A model generated the notes under the pieces. The model did no database searches. It was given only the letters and a program-made list of their open reading frames with translations, and had not been told where the DNA came from. 15,071 nt of DNA from the NCBI GenBank assembly GCA_018699075.1, contig JABIPV010000132.1:1-15071 (forward strand). Reading direction: 5' to 3'. Below, one piece after another: positions 5,291-12,739 of this stretch (its first letter is position 1; every line of letters begins with the position of its first letter). The stretch comes from Kordiimonadaceae bacterium. GTDB taxonomy: Bacteria > Pseudomonadota > Alphaproteobacteria > Sphingomonadales > Emcibacteraceae. The translations under genes were made by a program, and so were the position numbers.

Positions 5291-6184
5291 ATGAAAAATA
5301 AGCCTTGGCTTTTTTACGCACTTGTCACCACCCTTTTTTGGGGCGTTTGGGGAGCGTTCATCAATTTACCTACGGAAAATGGGTTTCCCGAAACTTTAGG
5401 ATATTGCGTTTGGGCCTTTACCATGATCTTGCCAGCCGTATTTGTTTTAAAACGCATTGGTTGGGATCTGCAATATGACAAACGGTCAATCCTTTATGGA
5501 TCGATCATTGGCTTTTTAGGAGCCGGCGGCCAAATGGTCTTATTTCATGCTGTAACGACAGGCCCTGCTTATTTGATATTTCCTATTATCTCGCTTTCTC
5601 CTGTCATAACAATTGCTCTTTCCTTTATATTTTTGAAAGAAAGGTCAACCACACTAGGAGCACTGGGTATCGTGCTCGCTCTTATCGCCTTACCTTTATT
5701 TGATTATGCGGGCGGCGCAGGGGCAACTGATCATGGAGTATTATGGTTTATACTTGCCTTGTTTGTCATGGCCGCCTGGGGCGTTCAAGCTTTTTTTATG
5801 AAACTCTCGAATGAGACAATGCATGCAGAAAGTATTTTCTTTTATATGATGATCACTGGCTTAATGCTTATTCCTATTGCGCTTTATTTAACAGACTTTT
5901 CTGCACCTATTAATTGGGGGCTTAACGGTCCTTATCTTGCGGCAATAATTCAAGTTCTAAACGCCATCGGAGCACTTTGTCTGGTCTATGCTTTTCGTTA
6001 TGGAAAAGCGATGGTGGTTTCTCCCTTGACCAATGCGGGCGCACCGCTTATGACGTCAATTATTGCCATGACATTGCTGGGCGTTATACCGGAATCTTAT
6101 CGATTAATTGGTATTGTACTTGCAATAATAGCCGCTATATTACTGGCCATTGAGCCCAATGAGACAAACGGAGAGACTGATTGA
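5291..6184 (+). CDS. EamA/DMT-family transporter, candidate amino-sugar permease
   Basis: 297 residues with ten hydrophobic helices arranged as two EamA repeats (about 8-137 and 147-287), the normal architecture of the drug/metabolite transporter superfamily in the inner membrane. The start ATG follows the lipoprotein stop codon without any gap. The last bases overlap the agaZ start by four (TTGA), so the two are translationally coupled. DMT proteins include sugar permeases such as RhaT and GRP-type glucose permeases. The operon encodes a cytosolic GalNAc-type kinase rather than a phosphotransferase system, so it needs a non-phosphorylating importer. This protein is the only transporter in the operon. 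Export of a metabolite is the main alternative. Family assignment is firm; substrate is inferred from context. Confidence 0.85.
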   Translation: MKNKPWLFYALVTTLFWGVWGAFINLPTENGFPETLGYCVWAFTMILPAVFVLKRIGWDLQYDKRSILYGSIIGFLGAGGQMVLFHAVTTGPAYLIFPIISLSPVITIALSFIFLKERSTTLGALGIVLALIALPLFDYAGGAGATDHGVLWFILALFVMAAWGVQAFFMKLSNETMHAESIFFYMMITGLMLIPIALYLTDFSAPINWGLNGPYLAAIIQVLNAIGALCLVYAFRYGKAMVVSPLTNAGAPLMTSIIAMTLLGVIPESYRLIGIVLAIIAAILLAIEPNETNGETD

Positions 6185-7455
6185 AATACTTCCTAGATTT
6201 AATTGCCCAACATAAAGAAAGTGGCGCAAACGGAATTTATTCTGTCTGTTCCGCCCATCCTTTGGTTATCGAAGCCTCATTACAACATGCGGCGGCTGTT
6301 GGTGGTAAAGCTTTGATCGAGGCCACTTCAAATCAGGTTAATCAAGACGGCGGTTATACGGGGATGCTCCCCATTGACTTTTGTAACCGAGTTTATGATA
6401 TCGCTGACAAAATTAATTTCCCCCGCGAAGATATATTATTTGGTGGCGACCACCTTGGTCCAAATTGCTGGCAGGATTTAGATGCGGACGAAGCAATGGA
6501 AAAGTCTAAGTTGCTGATCGAACAATATGTGGCTGCAGGCTTTAGAAAAATTCATCTTGATTGCTCAATGTCTTGCAATGGTGATCCTGTCCCACTTACC
6601 GATGAAATTGTCGCTGCGCGTGCCGCCATATTATGTGAAGTTTCTGAAAATACATGGAAAAAAGTGGGCGGAGAAGCTCCTGTTTATATTGTTGGAACCG
6701 AAGTCCCGGTTCCCGGCGGCGCACAAGAAGCCTTGGACGAGCTTGCCGTAACATCAACCGACGCCGCGAGCATGACCATTTCTGTACATGAAAAAGCCTT
6801 CACTGATGCAGGTTTAGGGGACGTCTGGCCGCGAGTTATCGGCCTGGTGGTTCAGCCAGGTGTTGAATTTGATCATCATAAAGTGATTGATTATATCCCC
6901 TCAAAAGCAACGGAACTTAGCAAATTTATTGAAGATTTTCCAACAATGGTTTACGAAGCCCATTCAACGGATTATCAAACAGCTGAGAATTTCAAATCAT
7001 TGGTTCAAGATCACTTTGCCATCCTTAAAGTGGGTCCTGCATTGACATATGCATTACGCGAGGCACTTTGGGCGCTTGATAACATTGAACGTGAATGGTT
7101 TGGCAATAAAGCATCGAACCTAAAAGCCATCACCTTAGACGTAATGAATGAAAAACCCATTTATTGGCAAAAATATTATAGCGAAGAAGGCGATAAAATG
7201 GCCTTTGCCCTTGAATATAGCCTCAGTGATCGCATTCGCTATTACTGGCCACAGCCTGCTATCGAACAGGCATTAAGTAAAATGATTGAAAATTTGGATA
7301 ATAACCCTCCGCCTTTAACTTTGATTAGCCAATATATGCCTGTTCAATATCACGCTATTCGAAACGGTGATATAAAAGCTGATGCAAAAAGCCTTATTAT
7401 CCACCAAATTATGACTGTCTTGCAGCTTTATAGTGATGCATGTAACGAGAATTAA
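6181..7455 (+). CDS. agaZ: AgaZ/KbaZ/GatZ family, tagatose-phosphate metabolism
   Basis: 424 residues, close to the length of E. coli KbaZ/AgaZ, and very similar to it as I recall: NGIYSVCSAHPLV (17-29), GGDHLGP (88-94), HLDCSMSC (125-132), GTEVPVPGG (172-180), EAHSTDYQT (259-267), AILKVGPALT. TIM-barrel protein of the cytosol. In enterobacteria it is described as the non-catalytic subunit that stabilises tagatose-1,6-bisphosphate aldolase, and in some GalNAc pathways it has been proposed to be the tagatose-6-phosphate kinase. The start is TTG at 6181, because the protein from there matches the family N-terminus exactly and GGAG lies upstream; it overlaps the transporter stop by four bases. 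No aldolase subunit (AgaY/KbaY/GatY) and no other tagatose-6-phosphate kinase is present in the window, which makes the kinase proposal relevant here. Confidence 0.9.
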   Translation: MKYFLDLIAQHKESGANGIYSVCSAHPLVIEASLQHAAAVGGKALIEATSNQVNQDGGYTGMLPIDFCNRVYDIADKINFPREDILFGGDHLGPNCWQDLDADEAMEKSKLLIEQYVAAGFRKIHLDCSMSCNGDPVPLTDEIVAARAAILCEVSENTWKKVGGEAPVYIVGTEVPVPGGAQEALDELAVTSTDAASMTISVHEKAFTDAGLGDVWPRVIGLVVQPGVEFDHHKVIDYIPSKATELSKFIEDFPTMVYEAHSTDYQTAENFKSLVQDHFAILKVGPALTYALREALWALDNIEREWFGNKASNLKAITLDVMNEKPIYWQKYYSEEGDKMAFALEYSLSDRIRYYWPQPAIEQALSKMIENLDNNPPPLTLISQYMPVQYHAIRNGDIKADAKSLIIHQIMTVLQLYSDACNEN

Positions 7456-8606
7456 TGAATATGACTTATTTAAATATTGATGATGCCACCTTAGAACAAA
7501 ATAACGGTTATTGGACAGCAAAAGAAATTGCCCATCAACCGGAAATGTGGCGCCAAACCCAACAAATACTCGATGATAATGCAGACGCTATAAATGATTT
7601 TATCGCACCTCTTATGAAAATAGATAATTTACGGATTATTTTAACCGGCGCGGGTACATCTGCCTTTGCAGGGGAAAGCATTGCCCCTGATCTGCTTAAG
7701 ATTACCAATAAACGAGTTGAAGCGGTCGCCACAACGGATCTAGTTTCAGGGCCTGAGCTTTATTTTCAAAAAGATGTGCCAACGCTTGTAGTTTCCTTCA
7801 GCCGTTCAGGCGGCAGTCCTGAAAGTATGGCTGCGATAGAGCTTTCCGAGCAAACCATCGAAAATTGTTACCAATTGGTCCTAACGTGTAACCATGACGG
7901 CGACCTTTATAAAAGGTGTCAAAATTTAAGCAACAGTTTCGCGCTTCTTATGCCTGCAGAAACGCATGATAAAAGTTTTGCCATGACATCAAGCTTTTCA
8001 TCCATGGTATATGCGGCCCTGATGATCCTAACGGGGCAAAAAAACCATGTAAATGCCATCAGCGATGCAACAACAAAAGTAATTGAAGGTCATAATGATG
8101 CATTAAAAAGCATTGCCGACAAAAACTTTGAACGTGTGGTTTATTTAGGCAGTAATGGCCTTAAAGGATTGGCACGTGAAGCTTCACTTAAATTATTAGA
8201 ACTTACTGACGGTAAAACTGTGACCATGTTTGATAGTCCACTGGGCTTTCGTCATGGACCAAAAACCATTGTCACACCATCGACTTTAATTTTTGTTTTC
8301 ATTTCAAATGATCCTTACACAAGAAAATATGATCTGGATCTTTTAAATGAAATTAGAACCGATAACGAAGTCGGTCAAGTTATCGCGATAACCGCACAAG
8401 AAGATGAAAATGTGTATAATGGTGATTATTTAATGGTTGATGGGCTGGATAGCGCCGCCGATACGGATATATTGTTCCCTTATATTGTCTGTGCACAAAT
8501 ATATGCGTTCCACCATGCCTTAAAGCTTGGTAATACTCCCGATAGTCCAAGCTTATCTGGTACAGTAAATCGCGTGGTCCAGGGTGTGACCATCCACTCA
8601 CTATAA
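7455..8606 (+). CDS. agaS: AgaS, galactosamine-6-phosphate deaminase/isomerase (SIS domain)
   Basis: 383 residues with two SIS sugar-phosphate domains. TGAGTSAF (64-71), SFSRSGGSPES (114-124), LLMPAETHD (164-172), MFDSPLGFRHGPK (258-270) and GNTPDSPSLSGTVNRVVQG near the C-terminus match E. coli AgaS closely as I recall. AgaS converts D-galactosamine-6-phosphate into tagatose-6-phosphate and ammonia in the cytosol. The ATG at 7455 overlaps the agaZ stop by one base (TAATG); a second in-frame ATG two codons later is an alternative start. It supplies the substrate handled by the neighbouring agaZ and receives product from agaK after deacetylation. Confidence 0.92.
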   Translation: MNMTYLNIDDATLEQNNGYWTAKEIAHQPEMWRQTQQILDDNADAINDFIAPLMKIDNLRIILTGAGTSAFAGESIAPDLLKITNKRVEAVATTDLVSGPELYFQKDVPTLVVSFSRSGGSPESMAAIELSEQTIENCYQLVLTCNHDGDLYKRCQNLSNSFALLMPAETHDKSFAMTSSFSSMVYAALMILTGQKNHVNAISDATTKVIEGHNDALKSIADKNFERVVYLGSNGLKGLAREASLKLLELTDGKTVTMFDSPLGFRHGPKTIVTPSTLIFVFISNDPYTRKYDLDLLNEIRTDNEVGQVIAITAQEDENVYNGDYLMVDGLDSAADTDILFPYIVCAQIYAFHHALKLGNTPDSPSLSGTVNRVVQGVTIHSL

Positions 8607-8622
8607 TTTAAGAGTATAAGAC

Positions 8623-9570
8623 ATGTATATTGGCGTAGACGGCGGCGGAACCAAAACAGCATTCGTGCTTATGGATAAAGAATGTAATATTCTGGCCACT
8701 CATCAAGGGGAAACCGGTTCTTACCTTGCGATTGGTATTGATGCCGTGCGCAAGAATTTAGAACAAGGCATCAATACTATTCTTTCTAGTGCTAATGTCG
8801 GAAGAGCAGACGTCAATTATGCCTTTTTTGGCCTGCCTTGCTACGGCGAAGATCAAACCATGCAGCAAGAACTGGACCTTTTACCTTCTGCCATTATTGA
8901 TCAAAGTAAATATGCCTGCAATAACGATACTGTTTGTGGTTGGGCAGGGTCACTTGCTTGCGCCGATGGGATTAATATTGTTTCCGGCACCGGTTCAATT
9001 AGTTATGGCCAAAATAAAGGCACATCAGCACGTTGCGGCGGCTGGGGTGAATTATTTGGTGATGAAGGATCAGGATATTGGATTTCACGTGAAGGTCTTA
9101 ATGTTTTTACAAAAATGGCCGATGGTCGATTAGAGATAAGTATTTTACATCAAATGCTTAGAGAACACTTAAAGTTAACCCGCGATCTCGATTTACCGGG
9201 TATTGTCTTAGACAAATGGCTGGGTGAACGCCGCAAAATTGCATCTATTTCCACGGTTGTATGTGAAGCGGCGCGCGCAGGTGATGCTCATGCAATAGAT
9301 ATTTACAATAGAGCCGGCATTGAACTAGCAGAGATTGTTGAAGCGACACGCAGACAAGCTGGCTTTGATGATCAAGAGACCGTAAAGCTTTCCTATTCAG
9401 GAGGCATTTTTAATTCAGAGGACATGATCTTAAATCCCCTAAAGAATGCCCTTAAGTCAAACTACGAACTTATTAAACCACGCTTCTCACCCGTTATTGG
9501 CGCTGCTCTATACGCAGCCAAATTAGATGGGCAGACCTTTGATGAACAAACATTATCAAATTTAGATTAA
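8623..9570 (+). CDS. agaK: N-acetylhexosamine kinase, BadF/BcrA ATPase fold (probable GalNAc kinase AgaK)
   Basis: 315 residues, a sugar kinase of the actin-like ATPase superfamily: DGGGTKT (6-12, phosphate-1 loop), Asn-Asp 101-102 (likely catalytic Asp), SGTGS (121-125, phosphate-2) and GGWGELFGDEGSGYWI (139-154), typical of N-acetylglucosamine kinase-like proteins. Together with agaS and agaZ the expected substrate is GalNAc, giving GalNAc-6-phosphate in the cytosol. It lies 16 bases after agaS with only a weak ribosome binding site (AAGAG), so its translation may be lower than that of the genes before it. The stop codon directly touches the stop codon of the convergent sulfatase. GlcNAc or glucosamine as substrate cannot be excluded from sequence alone. 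Confidence 0.8.
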   Translation: MYIGVDGGGTKTAFVLMDKECNILATHQGETGSYLAIGIDAVRKNLEQGINTILSSANVGRADVNYAFFGLPCYGEDQTMQQELDLLPSAIIDQSKYACNNDTVCGWAGSLACADGINIVSGTGSISYGQNKGTSARCGGWGELFGDEGSGYWISREGLNVFTKMADGRLEISILHQMLREHLKLTRDLDLPGIVLDKWLGERRKIASISTVVCEAARAGDAHAIDIYNRAGIELAEIVEATRRQAGFDDQETVKLSYSGGIFNSEDMILNPLKNALKSNYELIKPRFSPVIGAALYAAKLDGQTFDEQTLSNLD

Positions 9571-11148
9571 TTACTGACGAAAACCAGTATTTCTTAATTG
9601 GTCAATTTTAGTTTGCAATTCAGCCACTATTTCCGGGAAATCTGCGGCTATATTGTTTGTCTCGCCTAGATCATCTTCCAAATTATAAAGCTGAGGGCCT
9701 TTCAGAAATCCGCCTTCAATGTCTTTATCCACATTTACCCATATTGTGCGCTCTTCTTTCTCATCATTGATAGGCTCGATGTATTTCCAGTTTCCTCTAC
9801 GTAAAGATAACGTCACCACAGACTCTTCGATGATATATTCTCGGCCCTCTTTCGATACCCCGAGAAGAGCATCCGTTACATCCAAACTATCCATAGCTTC
9901 ATTTTCATCAAGCGAAATACCAAGTAAACTGGCGAGGGAAGCGTAAAAATCCACTTGCGATATAAGGGCGTCACTTGTTGTTCCGGGTTCAATAATACCA
10001 GGCCATTTAATAATTGTCGGCATACGGGTTCCTGCTTCAAATGCACTATATTTTCCACCGCGATAAGGCCCCGCTGGCTTATGTGTTCCTAGTAATTCAA
10101 CCGCCTGATCTTCATAACCATCATTAAGAACCGGACCATTATCACTTGTAAAAAATAGCAGTGTATTATCTTCTAATCCTTGTGCTTTAAGTTCGGTGAC
10201 AATTTCACCAACAACCCAATCCATTTGCGCAATCGCATCACCACGTGGCCCCATTTGTGATTTACCTTCAAAACGTGGATTTGGCAGACGAGGCACATGA
10301 ATATCATGGAAAGAATAGAAAAGGAAAAATGGATCTTGCTTATTTTCGCGGATAAAATCACGGGCTTTATCGGTAAATACATCGGGGAATTCTTCATCAA
10401 CCCAAAGGGCGCTTTCGCCGCCACCCATAGAACCAATACGGCTAATGCCGTTGATGATGGTTTCACTATGTTGTGGGTCAGCGGCTTGCCTTAAGAGATC
10501 AGGCCTTTCCATACCCGTTGGCCGGTTGCCGACGTTAACGTGATAGCTAATTTCTATTGGATCATTTTTATCCACGTTAAGAACATTATGATTTTCAAGA
10601 TAAACGGTCGGAACACGGTCGCCTGTTGCCGGCATTAATAAGCTATAATCAAAACCAATTTCTAAGGGGCCGGGCTTGACTTCTTCATTCCAATTAACAT
10701 CGCCAATACCAAGTCCCAAATGCCATTTACCGATAACCGCCGTGCGATAACCCGCTTTTTTTAGCATCCCTGGTAAAGTAGGTTTGCCTGGACGGATTAA
10801 TGCCGGTGCGTCACCTTCTAAAATATCTGTATTTTGCCTAAACCCATGTTCGCCAGTAAGAAGTGCGTAACGGGACGGTGTACAGGTTGCTGCCGTACTA
10901 TGGGCATCAGTGAAATTAAGTCCTTCTGCGGCTAATTGATCAATGTTTGGCGTTAAAACCGATCTGGCACCATTAACCCCCACGTCGCCATACCCCAAAT
11001 CATCTACATACATAATGATAATGTTAGGTTTTTGAACCTCTACTTCCTCACCACTTGTTACGTCGGAGTTAACCGTCGACGTTTGCTCCCCACAGGCACT
11101 TAATATTAAAACTAAGCCGCCAATTAAGCCTTTAATCCCATTCTTCAT
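9571..11148 (-). CDS. S1-family sulfatase, lipoprotein, probably acting on GalNAc sulfate
   Basis: 525 residues with a lipoprotein signal (VLILSAC, Cys19). It is a type I formylglycine sulfatase: Asp49-Asp50 (YVDDLGYGD) bind calcium, Cys89 in CTPSR (89-93) is the residue converted to formylglycine, and GKWHLG (140-145), HDIH (281-284), SDNG (335-338) and Lys366 (RGGKYSAFEAG) complete the active site. All key residues are present and the length is normal. It removes sulfate esters from a sugar outside the cytoplasm; the aga operon next door suggests GalNAc-4- or 6-sulfate, as in chondroitin-type or algal glycans, but the exact bond is not readable from sequence. The start has GGGAAGAA upstream. 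It has its own promoter region behind a terminator and a palindromic operator. The maturation enzyme for the formylglycine is not in the window. Confidence 0.9.
   Translation of the reverse strand: MKNGIKGLIGGLVLILSACGEQTSTVNSDVTSGEEVEVQKPNIIIMYVDDLGYGDVGVNGARSVLTPNIDQLAAEGLNFTDAHSTAATCTPSRYALLTGEHGFRQNTDILEGDAPALIRPGKPTLPGMLKKAGYRTAVIGKWHLGLGIGDVNWNEEVKPGPLEIGFDYSLLMPATGDRVPTVYLENHNVLNVDKNDPIEISYHVNVGNRPTGMERPDLLRQAADPQHSETIINGISRIGSMGGGESALWVDEEFPDVFTDKARDFIRENKQDPFFLFYSFHDIHVPRLPNPRFEGKSQMGPRGDAIAQMDWVVGEIVTELKAQGLEDNTLLFFTSDNGPVLNDGYEDQAVELLGTHKPAGPYRGGKYSAFEAGTRMPTIIKWPGIIEPGTTSDALISQVDFYASLASLLGISLDENEAMDSLDVTDALLGVSKEGREYIIEESVVTLSLRRGNWKYIEPINDEKEERTIWVNVDKDIEGGFLKGPQLYNLEDDLGETNNIAADFPEIVAELQTKIDQLRNTGFRQ
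9572..9589. terminator. Weak hairpin at the agaK/sulfatase junction
   Basis: TACTG (9572-9576) and CAGTA (9585-9589) can pair over an 8-base loop just after the two abutting stop codons, followed on the + strand by TTTCTTAATT. The stem is only 5 bp, so this is a weak candidate for ending the aga transcript. Confidence 0.25.
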
Positions 11149-11202
11149 TTGTTCTTCCCGGTCATGTTGTATTTTTTCAAAACCATATCATTTCAAAAAG
11201 AC

Positions 11203-11218
11203 ATTGTAAATTTACAAT
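11203..11218. promoter_or_regulatory. 16-bp perfect palindrome upstream of the sulfatase (operator candidate)
   Basis: ATTGTAAATTTACAAT is a perfect palindrome centred about 62 bases before the sulfatase start codon and just beyond the terminator of the SDR gene. The halves TTGT/ACAA resemble GntR-family half-sites. Between it and the gene lie two TTTTGAAA repeats on the - strand, one of which could serve as a -35; no convincing -10 was seen. No second exact copy was found in the window. Confidence 0.45.
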
Positions 11219-11247
11219 AAAAAAGGGCCCTCCTAAGAGAGCCCTTT
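11219..11247 (-). terminator. Intrinsic terminator closing the gntR-GH20-racemase-SDR operon
   Basis: AAAGGGC (11222-11228) pairs with GCCCTTT (11241-11247), continued by CTC/GAG around a 4-base loop. The single mismatch is C:A on + and G:U on -, and six U follow on the - strand (11219-11224), so it works leftwards. It lies 21 bases after the SDR stop codon. Confidence 0.85.
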
Positions 11248-11268
11248 CTAGAAAATATGTTATATTTC

Positions 11269-12048
11269 TTACATTGTTCCGGGGTAATTACCACCATCAA
11301 GCAAGATATTTTGACCTGTAACAAAGCCAGAATGCGCTGAACATAACCAACCACACGCTTGGCCAAATTCTTCAGGATAACCAAATCGTCCTGAAGGGTT
11401 AGCAGCCATACGGCCTACTCTTGATTGTTCCTCTGTAATGCCTTTTGCTTTTGCTTCACCTGCAATTACTTCTGCAATTCGGTTTGTTTCAAAAGGTCCA
11501 GGAAGAAGACCGTTAATGGTTACATTGTGTTTCACTGTCGAACGGGCAATACCTGCACAGAACCCCGTTAATCCAGAACGTGCGCCGTTAGAAAGGCCAA
11601 GAACAGGAATTGGGGCTTTTACAGCACCTGAGGTAATATTGATAATACGGCCAAATTTACGTTCCATCATACCATCAACCACCGCTTTGATTAACTCAAT
11701 TTGCGTAAGCATATTTGAATCAAGTGCTTTAATCCATGTATCACGGTCCCAATCACGGAAATCTCCTGTTGGTGGGCCACCTGCGTTATTAATCAAAATA
11801 TCCGGGTTCGGACATGCCGCAAGAAGCTTCTCGCGGCCCTCAACCGTTGTCACATCACAAGCAATTGCTGTAACTTCAACGCCTGTAGCTTCCCTAATTT
11901 CATTGGCTGTGGCATCCAAGTTTTCTTGGTTACGGCCATTGATGACAACATTTACGCCGTCTTTTGCCAACGTCATGGCACACGCTTTACCAAGTCCTTG
12001 TGATGACGCACAAATTATCGCAGTGCGTCCTTTAATTCCTAAATCCAT
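11269..12048 (-). CDS. Atypical short-chain dehydrogenase/reductase lacking the catalytic Tyr-Lys
   Basis: 259 residues, Rossmann-fold SDR, cytosolic. The cofactor loop is ASSQGLG (14-20) instead of TGxxxGxG. NNAG (87-90), Asn112 and Ser140 are present. However, the position of the catalytic YxxxK, 13 residues after Ser140, reads SNGAR (Ser153...Arg157), so Tyr and Lys are both replaced. A conserved SDR subgroup with this deviation exists (the beta-ketoacyl reductase-like group described as not matching the SDR tetrad), so this is not simple decay: the protein is full length and ends with the usual LLDGGNYPGTM. Activity may use another mechanism, or the protein may bind ligand without redox chemistry. 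The ATG has AGGA upstream. It is the last gene of the operon, 39 bases after the racemase-like gene. Confidence 0.85.
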   Translation of the reverse strand: MDLGIKGRTAIICASSQGLGKACAMTLAKDGVNVVINGRNQENLDATANEIREATGVEVTAIACDVTTVEGREKLLAACPNPDILINNAGGPPTGDFRDWDRDTWIKALDSNMLTQIELIKAVVDGMMERKFGRIINITSGAVKAPIPVLGLSNGARSGLTGFCAGIARSTVKHNVTINGLLPGPFETNRIAEVIAGEAKAKGITEEQSRVGRMAANPSGRFGYPEEFGQACGWLCSAHSGFVTGQNILLDGGNYPGTM

Positions 12049-12087
12049 ATTAATTTTCCTTAATGTTATTGTATGTAGTGTTTAAAT

Positions 12088-12738
12088 TCATAATGTTCCA
12101 AGGGCACCCGCTGCCATCGCAACGCCTGCCCAACAAGGATCTATAATAGGTATACGTAATAAATCCTGTAACCATGCGCGGTGAATACCCATTCCTGCAC
12201 ATCCTAGTATTAATGCACCCGCACCATCATCATCACGAAGAGTTTTTCCAACTCTTTCTATACGAGGGCGAGCAAGATCAATATTTGCAAGCTCTAACAC
12301 CCCTAAATTAAGGGCGCGATCACCTGCAAGTTTAGCCAATAGCCCTGCACGTTCCACTTGCTCCGCATGACGGCCAATCGACGCTTCCAATATGGAAACT
12401 ATACCGAAATTTGCCCCCATATTTGACGCCATATGCATTGCACTTTCACCAATACCGAAAACGTTTTGATACCCTGCCGCGCGGAGTTCAACAATTCCAG
12501 GGTCGCAGAAACAGGCAATGACGTAAGCGTCAGCGTTTGATTTATTTACGAGTTCAAATGCTAACTTATGTGCAATTTCAACATCTTCTGCCGTTTCAAT
12601 AGCTTCTGGCGCTTCTGCAATGGTCGCAAATTCAATATTTAAATTTAAATTTTCACAAGGGCCCTTAAGCTCTTCCGCCATGCCTTCTGTTACAGAAGTA
12701 CTAGAATTTGGATTTATTACCAGTATGGTTTTTGTCAT
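12088..12738 (-). CDS. Asp/Glu/hydantoin racemase family protein
   Basis: 216 residues from the ATG at 12738; an earlier ATG at 12780 lies inside the preceding gene and would add an odd extension before the conserved start. The N-terminus ILVINPNSS is the signature of the hydantoin racemase branch. Cys76/Cys78 (IACFCDPG) and Cys180 (LGCAGM) supply the two-thiol acid/base pair, and GIGESA (95-100) fits the family. Such enzymes invert a chiral centre next to a carboxyl or amide group without cofactor, in the cytosol. Substrates include hydantoins, allantoin and amino acids; here the substrate is unknown. It starts one base after the stop codon of the hexosaminidase (TAATATG), so the two are coupled. 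Its presence in a glycan operon is unusual. Confidence 0.85.
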   Translation of the reverse strand: MTKTILVINPNSSTSVTEGMAEELKGPCENLNLNIEFATIAEAPEAIETAEDVEIAHKLAFELVNKSNADAYVIACFCDPGIVELRAAGYQNVFGIGESAMHMASNMGANFGIVSILEASIGRHAEQVERAGLLAKLAGDRALNLGVLELANIDLARPRIERVGKTLRDDDGAGALILGCAGMGIHRAWLQDLLRIPIIDPCWAGVAMAAGALGTL

Positions 12739-12739
12739 A

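Noticed and set aside
11438..12085. 215-residue + strand ORF opposite the SDR gene
   Set aside because: Shadow of a well-supported gene: low-complexity Ser/Pro/Ile-rich translation, no ribosome binding site, no recognisable domain.
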